From positions 1 to 64,000 of the forward strand of contig CAXHSL010000112.1 of the NCBI GenBank assembly GCA_964019165.1: a DNA stretch of 64,000 nt, given 5' to 3'. This stretch comes from Mastigias papua (lineage: Eukaryota > Cnidaria > Scyphozoa > Rhizostomeae > Mastigiidae). Positions 45,407 to 57,841 of this stretch are shown here, piece after piece. A program made the translations under genes and the position numbers. How positions within the stretch are numbered: position 1 is the first letter of the stretch; each line of letters starts with the position of its first letter. The notes under the pieces were generated by a model that saw only the letters and a list, made by a program, of their open reading frames with translations, was not told where the DNA came from and searched no databases.

Positions 45407-46696
45407 ATGTCTGATTATCAGGACCAGAACTGTTCTTCAACACTAGCAGCCAGTAGTGTGAAGAAAGCATACTTAATTACATACAGTAATGCTGACACTA
45501 AAGCATTTAATAGAGAAACGTTCTCTTCTGCAATAGTTCAATCATTCGAATCTGCTACAACATCAGCGGTGATTCAATGGGCCTGTTGTATGGAGCAGCA
45601 TAAAAATGGCAGCTACCATTTTCATATGGCCGTTTTATTGGACAGGGGACAAAGATGGATTAGGGTAAAACGGCGTATTCAAGAGGCCTATGATATTATT
45701 GTGAACTTTTCAGATCATCCTGGGTATTATTCCGCATATAGATATGTGGTGAAAGAAGACCAGGCAGTTTTGAAAAGTCAAAATCATCCGATAATTGCAG
45801 TTCAACCCAGGACTGCCACTGCTACAAGGGCAAGGGCTAGGCAAGGTCGCAAAGGTAAGCAACCTAAACGCTTGTCCAATAGTGAGGTGGCAAACATTGT
45901 GTTAAAAAAAAAAATTCACAGCCGTCTGCATCTCCTGGCCCATGCAAAATCCATGTCAAGACAAGGGGATAACCGTCTGTACGATTTTCTGTTGAACAGG
46001 AGCCAAAAGAAGGTGAATGAGCTTGTCGACACAGTGTGGGAAATTGAGACAGCCACTGAGAAAGTTGCACGATCTGCAATGTCCAGGCTGCAAATCTTGC
46101 AACAGCAACTGACCGGTGCATGTATATGCAATGGAGAGTGGCTGCAATGTGCCCTCGACATTTTAGCCAAAAATTCCATTGACCGAGCAGTGTTCTCTGA
46201 CGCCATTATCACGCTCCTTGTTATGGGTCGGGGCAAAGGCCGCAATATATTTATCTGTGGTCCAGCAAATTGTGGCAAAACGTTCATCCTTGACCCATTA
46301 CGAGTCATTTTTAATGCTTTTCTCTCGCCCGCTACTTGCTCTTATGCATGGCTAGGTGTCGAGGACAAAGAAGTGATTTTTTTGAACGATTTCAGGTGGT
46401 CTCCTGTCATACTCCCGTGGAGCGACATGCTACTATTGTTGGAAGGCCATATTGTCCATTTTGCTGCTCCAAAAACAACGTACAATCAAGATATTGAATT
46501 TTCCAAAGATACCCCTATCTTTGCTACATCGAAGGCACCAATATCTTTTATCAAGGGCTCCATGACCGACGATCGCGAAACAGAAATGATGGCTGTTCGA
46601 TGGCGCACATTCAAGTTCAGGCATCAATTCGATATTAATTGCCAGAGAACAGTTCCCTCCTGTGGATATTGTTTCGCAACATTGGTCGTACAATAA
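45407..46696 (+). CDS. rep: Rep (HUH-SF3), copy 10
   Basis: Open for 429 codons with all motifs. Both genes of this copy are intact. The single difference from consensus in this copy is a base lost near 47630. Confidence 0.92.
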   Translation: MSDYQDQNCSSTLAASSVKKAYLITYSNADTKAFNRETFSSAIVQSFESATTSAVIQWACCMEQHKNGSYHFHMAVLLDRGQRWIRVKRRIQEAYDIIVNFSDHPGYYSAYRYVVKEDQAVLKSQNHPIIAVQPRTATATRARARQGRKGKQPKRLSNSEVANIVLKKKIHSRLHLLAHAKSMSRQGDNRLYDFLLNRSQKKVNELVDTVWEIETATEKVARSAMSRLQILQQQLTGACICNGEWLQCALDILAKNSIDRAVFSDAIITLLVMGRGKGRNIFICGPANCGKTFILDPLRVIFNAFLSPATCSYAWLGVEDKEVIFLNDFRWSPVILPWSDMLLLLEGHIVHFAAPKTTYNQDIEFSKDTPIFATSKAPISFIKGSMTDDRETEMMAVRWRTFKFRHQFDINCQRTVPSCGYCFATLVVQ

Positions 46697-46773
46697 CTAT
46701 AACCCTTACATTGTAAACGCAGTATTGTCCTTCGCAGTATGCATGCTTGGCATTCGCTTCGGATTTGTAACCA

Positions 46774-47202
46774 ATGGCTACCACCAACGGTCTACAACGG
46801 TCTACACTTTCTTTAGCCCCCACTACCCCTTCTCGTGGCAAGTATTGTCCTAAGAACTATTCCCAAAAGATGTGCTTTGTCTGCTAGTATGTACAGGTTA
46901 TGTGCTATATACAAACTAATAACCATGTTCGGCAGAAAAGTGAAATAACTCAACGGTCTACACTTTTTGAGAAATAGATTAGACCTAAGATCAAATTATT
47001 TCACTAAAAAGTGTAGACCGTTGGCGTTTTCCTGCATTTCTCGGCCATCGCACTGTAAATGTGTGCAATCTTTGGCTGGTACAATGCCACTTGGGAAAGC
47101 TATTATGTGCACAAATCTGAACATAGAAATCTCTTCAATTACATGTATTTTCATGTTTTAAAGTTTGTAGACCGTTGTGTAGACCGTTGAGATATTAGCC
47201 AT
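46774..47202. repeat. P1 iteron palindrome, copy 10
   Basis: 429 bp, unchanged from the reference. Confidence 0.88.
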
Positions 47203-47747
47203 GACGTCAGTGTGTAGCCTCGAAACGAAGAGGAGGGATATTTCATGAGTCAGTAGGTCCCCCTAGGTAAGATACATCTTGTTTTATATAAGAAACAAAC
47301 TCTCTCCCTTCAGCCAGGATGCTTCTTACTATTTTGTCAAATTCAGCCTTACATGCTCCTGAAGTGTTTCTTAAAGTCTTCACATATTCTATAGCAAGAC
47401 AGCAACTGTGAGACCAGAAATTGAATCTGTTGTTAGGCCTACGCACTTTTGAGAGACAGATATACATAGTATTTTGTTGCCAGCTCACATGCAAATTCTT
47501 TCGCAAAAGCAGATTTTTCACGGTTACTTTGAAGCTCAGCCTGCCTGTGTTTCTTACTTGTTTCTGAATTTTTGCCGCATGTCATCCTCATGTTTCTTCT
47601 ATACTTGTTTGTTATAACACAAATGTGTATTAGTTTGGAGAAAGATAGAAAGAAGGGACAATTTTCAAGGTATCATAATTAGACATAACTTGCTCATAAT
47701 ACATGTACATAATATCGTTAAGTAAGGACAACATATCACATACAACA

Positions 47748-48827
47748 TCAATACTTGGTCCGATACCCTCCGTTGCTAGCAATAAGTTTTAGGCGATCAT
47801 GCATTGTTGCTACCGTACGATCAATTATTGAGGAATTGTAATTAAACAGAGTCTGCAAAACCCTTATCTTAAATTCGCTAAAACTTTCTTTCTGTATCTG
47901 TCCTTGCAATGCTCCTTTGGCCAAGTCATGTTTAACGTTATTGAAAACGTTTTCAATTGGATTTAAATCAGGTGATCTCGGGGGTATATGTACTACTTCT
48001 GCTCCCACATCATTTAATGCATCTCTAGCTAGCTTGCTTCTCTGACTTGGATCATTATCCATCACAAAAAGTAGCCTCTCTTTGTCTTTTGACATAGCAC
48101 AGTCAGTAAGGGTGCAGTGTAATGTTCTGTGGACGAATCTTGCAAACCACTCCGCATTAAATGTTGTATATTCTTCTGCAATAACAACGCCGGTTGTGTA
48201 CCCAACGCCAACTAGAAGGTGCAGTCTCCGTCCCCCAGGTAAGTTCTTTGATCCTTTTGTCGTGTATTGCAGACCTTCACTCGCTTTTCTCCAAATTCTC
48301 CCTCTTGGTGTCAATGCGTCTTTATAGGGATTTCCCTTGTGCACGAACGACACACCATCCAGATATAGCAAGACGTGATCCGTCCAGAATTCACGGTCAT
48401 ATTTTTTAAGAGCAAGTCTGGCAAAATTTACTCTTCTCTTTCTGTCTTTCACTGACAGTAACCCTTTTTGCCTTGGCCTTAAGGACTTATACCCATGTTC
48501 ATTCATTACTCGTACTAGTGTTCTATAACTGACGTTGGCTACCCGGCATTCTTTTGCGACATCATGCACAGTTACGTTCGGATTGTCATTCCTTAACTTC
48601 TGAAATGTTCTTATAAACCGCTTCTTTTCTCTTCTGCTCATAATGGGTGGACGGCCAGTTCTCTTCTTTTTTTCCTTTATCTCTTTTGCTTCCTTGCAAA
48701 TACGTACAGCACTGGATGCGGATACATTACAGTTTGTGGAAATTTGTCGATATGATAAAGAGCCTTCAGCTCTCAAATAGCATATGTAGGCCCTCAATTT
48801 TTCACTGATTTTTCTACGGAACACCAT
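47748..48827 (-). CDS. DD34E transposase, copy 10
   Basis: Open for 359 codons, identical in translation to the reference. The base lost near 47630 lies downstream and breaks the doubtful 114-codon frame only. Confidence 0.93.
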   Translation of the reverse strand: MVFRRKISEKLRAYICYLRAEGSLSYRQISTNCNVSASSAVRICKEAKEIKEKKKRTGRPPIMSRREKKRFIRTFQKLRNDNPNVTVHDVAKECRVANVSYRTLVRVMNEHGYKSLRPRQKGLLSVKDRKRRVNFARLALKKYDREFWTDHVLLYLDGVSFVHKGNPYKDALTPRGRIWRKASEGLQYTTKGSKNLPGGRRLHLLVGVGYTTGVVIAEEYTTFNAEWFARFVHRTLHCTLTDCAMSKDKERLLFVMDNDPSQRSKLARDALNDVGAEVVHIPPRSPDLNPIENVFNNVKHDLAKGALQGQIQKESFSEFKIRVLQTLFNYNSSIIDRTVATMHDRLKLIASNGGYRTKY

Positions 48828-49261
48828 ATTCTCTTCTCATATCGTAATTAAGTTGCAAATAGCATGCATGTCATTTTATAAACAGTTCTTTGTAATACAC
48901 TTGCCAAAAAAGCGCACGTCATTTGCCTATATTGTGCATAAATCCAGGTGATAAACGATAAACTGTTAGGCGGTAACTTAGACGTGTGTGACGTACATCT
49001 CCAGGCTGTTGTCTAGAAACATGTTTTTGTATCGAACTGCACAAAGAGAAGGTGTAATCTATTCTCATGTTGTTTTTTTATGTTGCTAGGGATACTGACT
49101 GGCTGTTGTATATTTGGGTTATCTTCCTTGATTTACAACCCATAGAGGAGTACATGTGACATCATAATCATCATAAATTTTAACTGAAAATAGGAGACAG
49201 GTGAAGCCCCCTCTCATTATCACAGGAAATAGTCACCTAATTGAGATTTCGTCACTGGAAC

Positions 49262-49697
49262 TGAGATCAGCACCCCCGATTACCCCATAGTGGAATACAG
49301 GTATAAGCTTGTGTCTTGCAGTTTCCAATATAAATTTCAGACAATGCCTGCCAAAAGTCTTGGAACACTGGCGATGATTTACACTATAAACGAACTATAG
49401 CATCCCCTCCCCCTTCAAACAATGTTGTTTGAAGCAAATATGAATAACCCGACTGGTACAATTGATGCACGTGTACAATGCTACAGATCTCCCCTATCCA
49501 CACAACATTGTTTGAGGGGGGAGGGGGCTTACACGTTAATTGCTATGACGAAAAAGTGACAGGAGTCGGAAATTTAAAAAAATGTGCAGGTGTTCCAACT
49601 ACTTTTGGCAGGCATTGTCTGATTTTCAAATTTAAAGAGGGCAGGTAGAATTTCGGCAGTGGTGTGTACCTATAGGTTTTCAAGGGTGCTGATTTCA
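49262..49697. repeat. P2 nested palindrome, copy 10
   Basis: Core 49338-49621, 284 bp, unchanged. Confidence 0.83.
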
Positions 49698-50452
49698 TTT
49701 TCAGCGCAATCAGAGCCGTATCTCCACGGGGTGATCCGCTATCATCACCACTTGGTGTTGTAACGAACCTTGTATTGAGGAAAATTAACTTAATTATCTA
49801 CAAATATTAACGGTAGTAGAAAGTATGTCCAACATTAACAGTATGCTGGACAAAAGTTTCCTGTGTAGAATACTAACATATTTTCTATGTATGGGTAAGA
49901 TTTGTAGAAAAAAGGCAGATGGTAAAAGTAAGAAAATGACACGGTAGGTTGTCATTTCCTTATATCCAGTGTGTATTTCATGAGGCTACACTGGAGTCAT
50001 CCGGGGTCGCCCAAGTCTACCTTACGTCGTAATTGTGTGATATTTGTTGGTCTTCGAATAGGTGCCCAGGAATAAGATATTATACTGTCCTTTTTGTGTG
50101 TCACCTTTGCGTATAGGCAAAGGATGTGAAGTAATATGCAACTTTAGCTGTACATGGAATGCACTTTAACAGGGAATTCATTACTGATACAGATTACACA
50201 AGTATACGTTATGATAAGGAAACCGTAGTCAAACTGTATTAGAAGGAGTATGCATACTGTCAAATATACCAATTTTGAGTGAAAACCAACTACTAGTCAA
50301 ATGACAACATATGCTACATGAGTGGGATGTCAAACATTTCCTCTCGTGAAATGGAGGCTAAAATTCAGGCGGTTGAAAAGTGAATATTTGAATATTTTAG
50401 GCTCTTCATATTCAAAAAATTTCGAAAGCACTGTCAGTAACCACAGAAAACT

Positions 50453-51742
50453 ATGTCTGATTATCAGGACCAGAACTGTTCTTCAACACTAGCAGCCAGT
50501 AGTGTGAAGAAAGCATACTTAATTACATACAGTAATGCTGACACTAAAGCATTTAATAGAGAAACGTTCTCTTCTGCAATAGTTCAATCATTCGAATCTG
50601 CTACAACATCAGCGGTGATTCAATGGGCCTGTTGTATGGAGCAGCATAAAAATGGCAGCTACCATTTTCATATGGCCGTTTTATTGGACAGGGGACAAAG
50701 ATGGATTAGGGTAAAACGGCGTATTCAAGAGGCCTATGATATTATTGTGAACTTTTCAGATCATCCTGGGTATTATTCCGCATATAGATATGTGGTGAAA
50801 GAAGACCAGGCAGTTTTGAAAAGTCAAAATCATCCGATAATTGCAGTTCAACCCAGGACTGCCACTGCTACAAGGGCAAGGGCTAGGCAAGGTCGCAAAG
50901 GTAAGCAACCTAAACGCTTGTCCAATAGTGAGGTGGCAAACATTGTGTTAAAAAAAAAAATTCACAGCCGTCTGCATCTCCTGGCCCATGCAAAATCCAT
51001 GTCAAGACAAGGGGATAACCGTCTGTACGATTTTCTGTTGAACAGGAGCCAAAAGAAGGTGAATGAGCTTGTCGACACAGTGTGGGAAATTGAGACAGCC
51101 ACTGAGAAAGTTGCACGATCTGCAATGTCCAGGCTGCAAATCTTGCAACAGCAACTGACCGGTGCATGTATATGCAATGGAGAGTGGCTGCAATGTGCCC
51201 TCGACATTTTAGCCAAAAATTCCATTGACCGAGCAGTGTTCTCTGACGCCATTATCACGCTCCTTGTTATGGGTCGGGGCAAAGGCCGCAATATATTTAT
51301 CTGTGGTCCAGCAAATTGTGGCAAAACGTTCATCCTTGACCCATTACGAGTCATTTTTAATGCTTTTCTCTCGCCCGCTACTTGCTCTTATGCATGGCTA
51401 GGTGTCGAGGACAAAGAAGTGATTTTTTTGAACGATTTCAGGTGGTCTCCTGTCATACTCCCGTGGAGCGACATGCTACTATTGTTGGAAGGCCATATTG
51501 TCCATTTTGCTGCTCCAAAAACAACGTACAATCAAGATATTGAATTTTCCAAAGATACCCCTATCTTTGCTACATCGAAGGCACCAATATCTTTTATCAA
51601 GGGCTCCATGACCGACGATCGCGAAACAGAAATGATGGCTGTTCGATGGCGCACATTCAAGTTCAGGCATCAATTCGATATTAATTGCCAGAGAACAGTT
51701 CCCTCCTGTGGATATTGTTTCGCAACATTGGTCGTACAATAA
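50453..51742 (+). CDS. rep: Rep (HUH-SF3), copy 11
   Basis: Open for 429 codons. This copy has the full 5,047-bp length and no difference that I detected. Confidence 0.92.
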   Translation: MSDYQDQNCSSTLAASSVKKAYLITYSNADTKAFNRETFSSAIVQSFESATTSAVIQWACCMEQHKNGSYHFHMAVLLDRGQRWIRVKRRIQEAYDIIVNFSDHPGYYSAYRYVVKEDQAVLKSQNHPIIAVQPRTATATRARARQGRKGKQPKRLSNSEVANIVLKKKIHSRLHLLAHAKSMSRQGDNRLYDFLLNRSQKKVNELVDTVWEIETATEKVARSAMSRLQILQQQLTGACICNGEWLQCALDILAKNSIDRAVFSDAIITLLVMGRGKGRNIFICGPANCGKTFILDPLRVIFNAFLSPATCSYAWLGVEDKEVIFLNDFRWSPVILPWSDMLLLLEGHIVHFAAPKTTYNQDIEFSKDTPIFATSKAPISFIKGSMTDDRETEMMAVRWRTFKFRHQFDINCQRTVPSCGYCFATLVVQ

Positions 51743-51819
51743 CTATAACCCTTACATTGTAAACGCAGTATTGTCCTTCGCAGTATGCATGCTTGGCATT
51801 CGCTTCGGATTTGTAACCA

Positions 51820-52248
51820 ATGGCTACCACCAACGGTCTACAACGGTCTACACTTTCTTTAGCCCCCACTACCCCTTCTCGTGGCAAGTATTGTCCTAAG
51901 AACTATTCCCAAAAGATGTGCTTTGTCTGCTAGTATGTACAGGTTATGTGCTATATACAAACTAATAACCATGTTCGGCAGAAAAGTGAAATAACTCAAC
52001 GGTCTACACTTTTTGAGAAATAGATTAGACCTAAGATCAAATTATTTCACTAAAAAGTGTAGACCGTTGGCGTTTTCCTGCATTTCTCGGCCATCGCACT
52101 GTAAATGTGTGCAATCTTTGGCTGGTACAATGCCACTTGGGAAAGCTATTATGTGCACAAATCTGAACATAGAAATCTCTTCAATTACATGTATTTTCAT
52201 GTTTTAAAGTTTGTAGACCGTTGTGTAGACCGTTGAGATATTAGCCAT
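51820..52248. repeat. P1 iteron palindrome, copy 11
   Basis: 429 bp, unchanged from the reference. Confidence 0.88.
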
Positions 52249-52794
52249 GACGTCAGTGTGTAGCCTCGAAACGAAGAGGAGGGATATTTCATGAGTCAGT
52301 AGGTCCCCCTAGGTAAGATACATCTTGTTTTATATAAGAAACAAACTCTCTCCCTTCAGCCAGGATGCTTCTTACTATTTTGTCAAATTCAGCCTTACAT
52401 GCTCCTGAAGTGTTTCTTAAAGTCTTCACATATTCTATAGCAAGACAGCAACTGTGAGACCAGAAATTGAATCTGTTGTTAGGCCTACGCACTTTTGAGA
52501 GACAGATATACATAGTATTTTGTTGCCAGCTCACATGCAAATTCTTTCGCAAAAGCAGATTTTTCACGGTTACTTTGAAGCTCAGCCTGCCTGTGTTTCT
52601 TACTTGTTTCTGAATTTTTGCCGCATGTCATCCTCATGTTTCTTCTATACTTGTTTGTTATAACACAAATGTGTATATAGTTTGGAGAAAGATAGAAAGA
52701 AGGGACAATTTTCAAGGTATCATAATTAGACATAACTTGCTCATAATACATGTACATAATATCGTTAAGTAAGGACAACATATCACATACAACA

Positions 52795-53874
52795 TCAATA
52801 CTTGGTCCGATACCCTCCGTTGCTAGCAATAAGTTTTAGGCGATCATGCATTGTTGCTACCGTACGATCAATTATTGAGGAATTGTAATTAAACAGAGTC
52901 TGCAAAACCCTTATCTTAAATTCGCTAAAACTTTCTTTCTGTATCTGTCCTTGCAATGCTCCTTTGGCCAAGTCATGTTTAACGTTATTGAAAACGTTTT
53001 CAATTGGATTTAAATCAGGTGATCTCGGGGGTATATGTACTACTTCTGCTCCCACATCATTTAATGCATCTCTAGCTAGCTTGCTTCTCTGACTTGGATC
53101 ATTATCCATCACAAAAAGTAGCCTCTCTTTGTCTTTTGACATAGCACAGTCAGTAAGGGTGCAGTGTAATGTTCTGTGGACGAATCTTGCAAACCACTCC
53201 GCATTAAATGTTGTATATTCTTCTGCAATAACAACGCCGGTTGTGTACCCAACGCCAACTAGAAGGTGCAGTCTCCGTCCCCCAGGTAAGTTCTTTGATC
53301 CTTTTGTCGTGTATTGCAGACCTTCACTCGCTTTTCTCCAAATTCTCCCTCTTGGTGTCAATGCGTCTTTATAGGGATTTCCCTTGTGCACGAACGACAC
53401 ACCATCCAGATATAGCAAGACGTGATCCGTCCAGAATTCACGGTCATATTTTTTAAGAGCAAGTCTGGCAAAATTTACTCTTCTCTTTCTGTCTTTCACT
53501 GACAGTAACCCTTTTTGCCTTGGCCTTAAGGACTTATACCCATGTTCATTCATTACTCGTACTAGTGTTCTATAACTGACGTTGGCTACCCGGCATTCTT
53601 TTGCGACATCATGCACAGTTACGTTCGGATTGTCATTCCTTAACTTCTGAAATGTTCTTATAAACCGCTTCTTTTCTCTTCTGCTCATAATGGGTGGACG
53701 GCCAGTTCTCTTCTTTTTTTCCTTTATCTCTTTTGCTTCCTTGCAAATACGTACAGCACTGGATGCGGATACATTACAGTTTGTGGAAATTTGTCGATAT
53801 GATAAAGAGCCTTCAGCTCTCAAATAGCATATGTAGGCCCTCAATTTTTCACTGATTTTTCTACGGAACACCAT
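52795..53874 (-). CDS. DD34E transposase, copy 11
   Basis: Open for 359 codons with complete catalytic triad and HTH-GRPP-HTH region; paired with an intact rep. Confidence 0.94.
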   Translation of the reverse strand: MVFRRKISEKLRAYICYLRAEGSLSYRQISTNCNVSASSAVRICKEAKEIKEKKKRTGRPPIMSRREKKRFIRTFQKLRNDNPNVTVHDVAKECRVANVSYRTLVRVMNEHGYKSLRPRQKGLLSVKDRKRRVNFARLALKKYDREFWTDHVLLYLDGVSFVHKGNPYKDALTPRGRIWRKASEGLQYTTKGSKNLPGGRRLHLLVGVGYTTGVVIAEEYTTFNAEWFARFVHRTLHCTLTDCAMSKDKERLLFVMDNDPSQRSKLARDALNDVGAEVVHIPPRSPDLNPIENVFNNVKHDLAKGALQGQIQKESFSEFKIRVLQTLFNYNSSIIDRTVATMHDRLKLIASNGGYRTKY

Positions 53875-54308
53875 ATTCTCTTCTCATATCGTAATTAAGT
53901 TGCAAATAGCATGCATGTCATTTTATAAACAGTTCTTTGTAATACACTTGCCAAAAAAGCGCACGTCATTTGCCTATATTGTGCATAAATCCAGGTGATA
54001 AACGATAAACTGTTAGGCGGTAACTTAGACGTGTGTGACGTACATCTCCAGGCTGTTGTCTAGAAACATGTTTTTGTATCGAACTGCACAAAGAGAAGGT
54101 GTAATCTATTCTCATGTTGTTTTTTTATGTTGCTAGGGATACTGACTGGCTGTTGTATATTTGGGTTATCTTCCTTGATTTACAACCCATAGAGGAGTAC
54201 ATGTGACATCATAATCATCATAAATTTTAACTGAAAATAGGAGACAGGTGAAGCCCCCTCTCATTATCACAGGAAATAGTCACCTAATTGAGATTTCGTC
54301 ACTGGAAC

Positions 54309-54744
54309 TGAGATCAGCACCCCCGATTACCCCATAGTGGAATACAGGTATAAGCTTGTGTCTTGCAGTTTCCAATATAAATTTCAGACAATGCCTGCCA
54401 AAAGTCTTGGAACACTGGCGATGATTTACACTATAAACGAACTATAGCATCCCCTCCCCCTTCAAACAATGTTGTTTGAAGCAAATATGAATAACCCGAC
54501 TGGTACAATTGATGCACGTGTACAATGCTACAGATCTCCCCTATCCACACAACATTGTTTGAGGGGGGAGGGGGCTTACACGTTAATTGCTATGACGAAA
54601 AAGTGACAGGAGTCGGAAATTTAAAAAAATGTGCAGGTGTTCCAACTACTTTTGGCAGGCATTGTCTGATTTTCAAATTTAAAGAGGGCAGGTAGAATTT
54701 CGGCAGTGGTGTGTACCTATAGGTTTTCAAGGGTGCTGATTTCA
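54309..54744. repeat. P2 nested palindrome, copy 11
   Basis: Core 54385-54668, 284 bp, unchanged. Confidence 0.83.
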
Positions 54745-55499
54745 TTTTCAGCGCAATCAGAGCCGTATCTCCACGGGGTGATCCGCTATCATCACCACTT
54801 GGTGTTGTAACGAACCTTGTATTGAGGAAAATTAACTTAATTATCTACAAATATTAACGGTAGTAGAAAGTATGTCCAACATTAACAGTATGCTGGACAA
54901 AAGTTTCCTGTGTAGAATACTAACATATTTTCTATGTATGGGTAAGATTTGTAGAAAAAAGGCAGATGGTAAAAGTAAGAAAATGACACGGTAGGTTGTC
55001 ATTTCCTTATATCCAGTGTGTATTTCATGAGGCTACACTGGAGTCATCCGGGGTCGCCCAAGTCTACCTTACGTCGTAATTGTGTGATATTTGTTGGTCT
55101 TCGAATAGGTGCCCAGGAATAAGATATTATACTGTCCTTTTTGTGTGTCACCTTTGCGTATAGGCAAAGGATGTGAAGTAATATGCAACTTTAGCTGTAC
55201 ATGGAATGCACTTTAACAGGGAATTCATTACTGATACAGATTACACAAGTATACGTTATGATAAGGAAACCGTAGTCAAACTGTATTAGAAGGAGTATGC
55301 ATACTGTCAAATATACCAATTTTGAGTGAAAACCAACTACTAGTCAAATGACAACATATGCTACATGAGTGGGATGTCAAACATTTCCTCTCGTGAAATG
55401 GAGGCTAAAATTCAGGCGGTTGAAAAGTGAATATTTGAATATTTTAGGCTCTTCATATTCAAAAAATTTCGAAAGCACTGTCAGTAACCACAGAAAACT

Positions 55500-56789
55500 A
55501 TGTCTGATTATCAGGACCAGAACTGTTCTTCAACACTAGCAGCCAGTAGTGTGAAGAAAGCATACTTAATTACATACAGTAATGCTGACACTAAAGCATT
55601 TAATAGAGAAACGTTCTCTTCTGCAATAGTTCAATCATTCGAATCTGCTACAACATCAGCGGTGATTCAATGGGCCTGTTGTATGGAGCAGCATAAAAAT
55701 GGCAGCTACCATTTTCATATGGCCGTTTTATTGGACAGGGGACAAAGATGGATTAGGGTAAAACGGCGTATTCAAGAGGCCTATGATATTATTGTGAACT
55801 TTTCAGATCATCCTGGGTATTATTCCGCATATAGATATGTGGTGAAAGAAGACCAGGCAGTTTTGAAAAGTCAAAATCATCCGATAATTGCAGTTCAACC
55901 CAGGACTGCCACTGCTACAAGGGCAAGGGCTAGGCAAGGTCGCAAAGGTAAGCAACCTAAACGCTTGTCCAATAGTGAGGTGGCAAACATTGTGTTAAAA
56001 AAAAAAATTCACAGCCGTCTGCATCTCCTGGCCCATGCAAAATCCATGTCAAGACAAGGGGATAACCGTCTGTACGATTTTCTGTTGAACAGGAGCCAAA
56101 AGAAGGTGAATGAGCTTGTCGACACAGTGTGGGAAATTGAGACAGCCACTGAGAAAGTTGCACGATCTGCAATGTCCAGGCTGCAAATCTTGCAACAGCA
56201 ACTGACCGGTGCATGTATATGCAATGGAGAGTGGCTGCAATGTGCCCTCGACATTTTAGCCAAAAATTCCATTGACCGAGCAGTGTTCTCTGACGCCATT
56301 ATCACGCTCCTTGTTATGGGTCGGGGCAAAGGCCGCAATATATTTATCTGTGGTCCAGCAAATTGTGGCAAAACGTTCATCCTTGACCCATTACGAGTCA
56401 TTTTTAATGCTTTTCTCTCGCCCGCTACTTGCTCTTATGCATGGCTAGGTGTCGAGGACAAAGAAGTGATTTTTTTGAACGATTTCAGGTGGTCTCCTGT
56501 CATACTCCCGTGGAGCGACATGCTACTATTGTTGGAAGGCCATATTGTCCATTTTGCTGCTCCAAAAACAACGTACAATCAAGATATTGAATTTTCCAAA
56601 GATACCCCTATCTTTGCTACATCGAAGGCACCAATATCTTTTATCAAGGGCTCCATGACCGACGATCGCGAAACAGAAATGATGGCTGTTCGATGGCGCA
56701 CATTCAAGTTCAGGCATCAATTCGATATTAATTGCCAGAGAACAGTTCCCTCCTGTGGATATTGTTTCGCAACATTGGTCGTACAATAA
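55500..56789 (+). CDS. rep: Rep (HUH-SF3), copy 12
   Basis: Open for 429 codons, unchanged in translation from the reference. Confidence 0.92.
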   Translation: MSDYQDQNCSSTLAASSVKKAYLITYSNADTKAFNRETFSSAIVQSFESATTSAVIQWACCMEQHKNGSYHFHMAVLLDRGQRWIRVKRRIQEAYDIIVNFSDHPGYYSAYRYVVKEDQAVLKSQNHPIIAVQPRTATATRARARQGRKGKQPKRLSNSEVANIVLKKKIHSRLHLLAHAKSMSRQGDNRLYDFLLNRSQKKVNELVDTVWEIETATEKVARSAMSRLQILQQQLTGACICNGEWLQCALDILAKNSIDRAVFSDAIITLLVMGRGKGRNIFICGPANCGKTFILDPLRVIFNAFLSPATCSYAWLGVEDKEVIFLNDFRWSPVILPWSDMLLLLEGHIVHFAAPKTTYNQDIEFSKDTPIFATSKAPISFIKGSMTDDRETEMMAVRWRTFKFRHQFDINCQRTVPSCGYCFATLVVQ

Positions 56790-56866
56790 CTATAACCCTT
56801 ACATTGTAAACGCAGTATTGTCCTTCGCAGTATGCATGCTTGGCATTCGCTTCGGATTTGTAACCA

Positions 56867-57295
56867 ATGGCTACCACCAACGGTCTACAACGGTCTACAC
56901 TTTCTTTAGCCCCCACTACCCCTTCTCGTGGCAAGTATTGTCCTAAGAACTATTCCCAAAAGATGTGCTTTGTCTGCTAGTATGTACAGGTTATGTGCTA
57001 TATACAAACTAATAACCATGTTCGGCAGAAAAGTGAAATAACTCAACGGTCTACACTTTTTGAGAAATAGATTAGACCTAAGATCAAATTATTTCACTAA
57101 AAAGTGTAGACCGTTGGCGTTTTCCTGCATTTCTCGGCCATCGCACTGTAAATGTGTGCAATCTTTGGCTGGTACAATGCCACTTGGGAAAGCTATTATG
57201 TGCACAAATCTGAACATAGAAATCTCTTCAATTACATGTATTTTCATGTTTTAAAGTTTGTAGACCGTTGTGTAGACCGTTGAGATATTAGCCAT
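56867..57295. repeat. P1 iteron palindrome, copy 12
   Basis: 429 bp, unchanged from the reference. Confidence 0.88.
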
Positions 57296-57841
57296 GACGT
57301 CAGTGTGTAGCCTCGAAACGAAGAGGAGGGATATTTCATGAGTCAGTAGGTCCCCCTAGGTAAGATACATCTTGTTTTATATAAGAAACAAACTCTCTCC
57401 CTTCAGCCAGGATGCTTCTTACTATTTTGTCAAATTCAGCCTTACATGCTCCTGAAGTGTTTCTTAAAGTCTTCACATATTCTATAGCAAGACAGCAACT
57501 GTGAGACCAGAAATTGAATCTGTTGTTAGGCCTACGCACTTTTGAGAGACAGATATACATAGTATTTTGTTGCCAGCTCACATGCAAATTCTTTCGCAAA
57601 AGCAGATTTTTCACGGTTACTTTGAAGCTCAGCCTGCCTGTGTTTCTTACTTGTTTCTGAATTTTTGCCGCATGTCATCCTCATGTTTCTTCTATACTTG
57701 TTTGTTATAACACAAATGTGTATATAGTTTGGAGAAAGATAGAAAGAAGGGACAATTTTCAAGGTATCATAATTAGACATAACTTGCTCATAATACATGT
57801 ACATAATATCGTTAAGTAAGGACAACATATCACATACAACA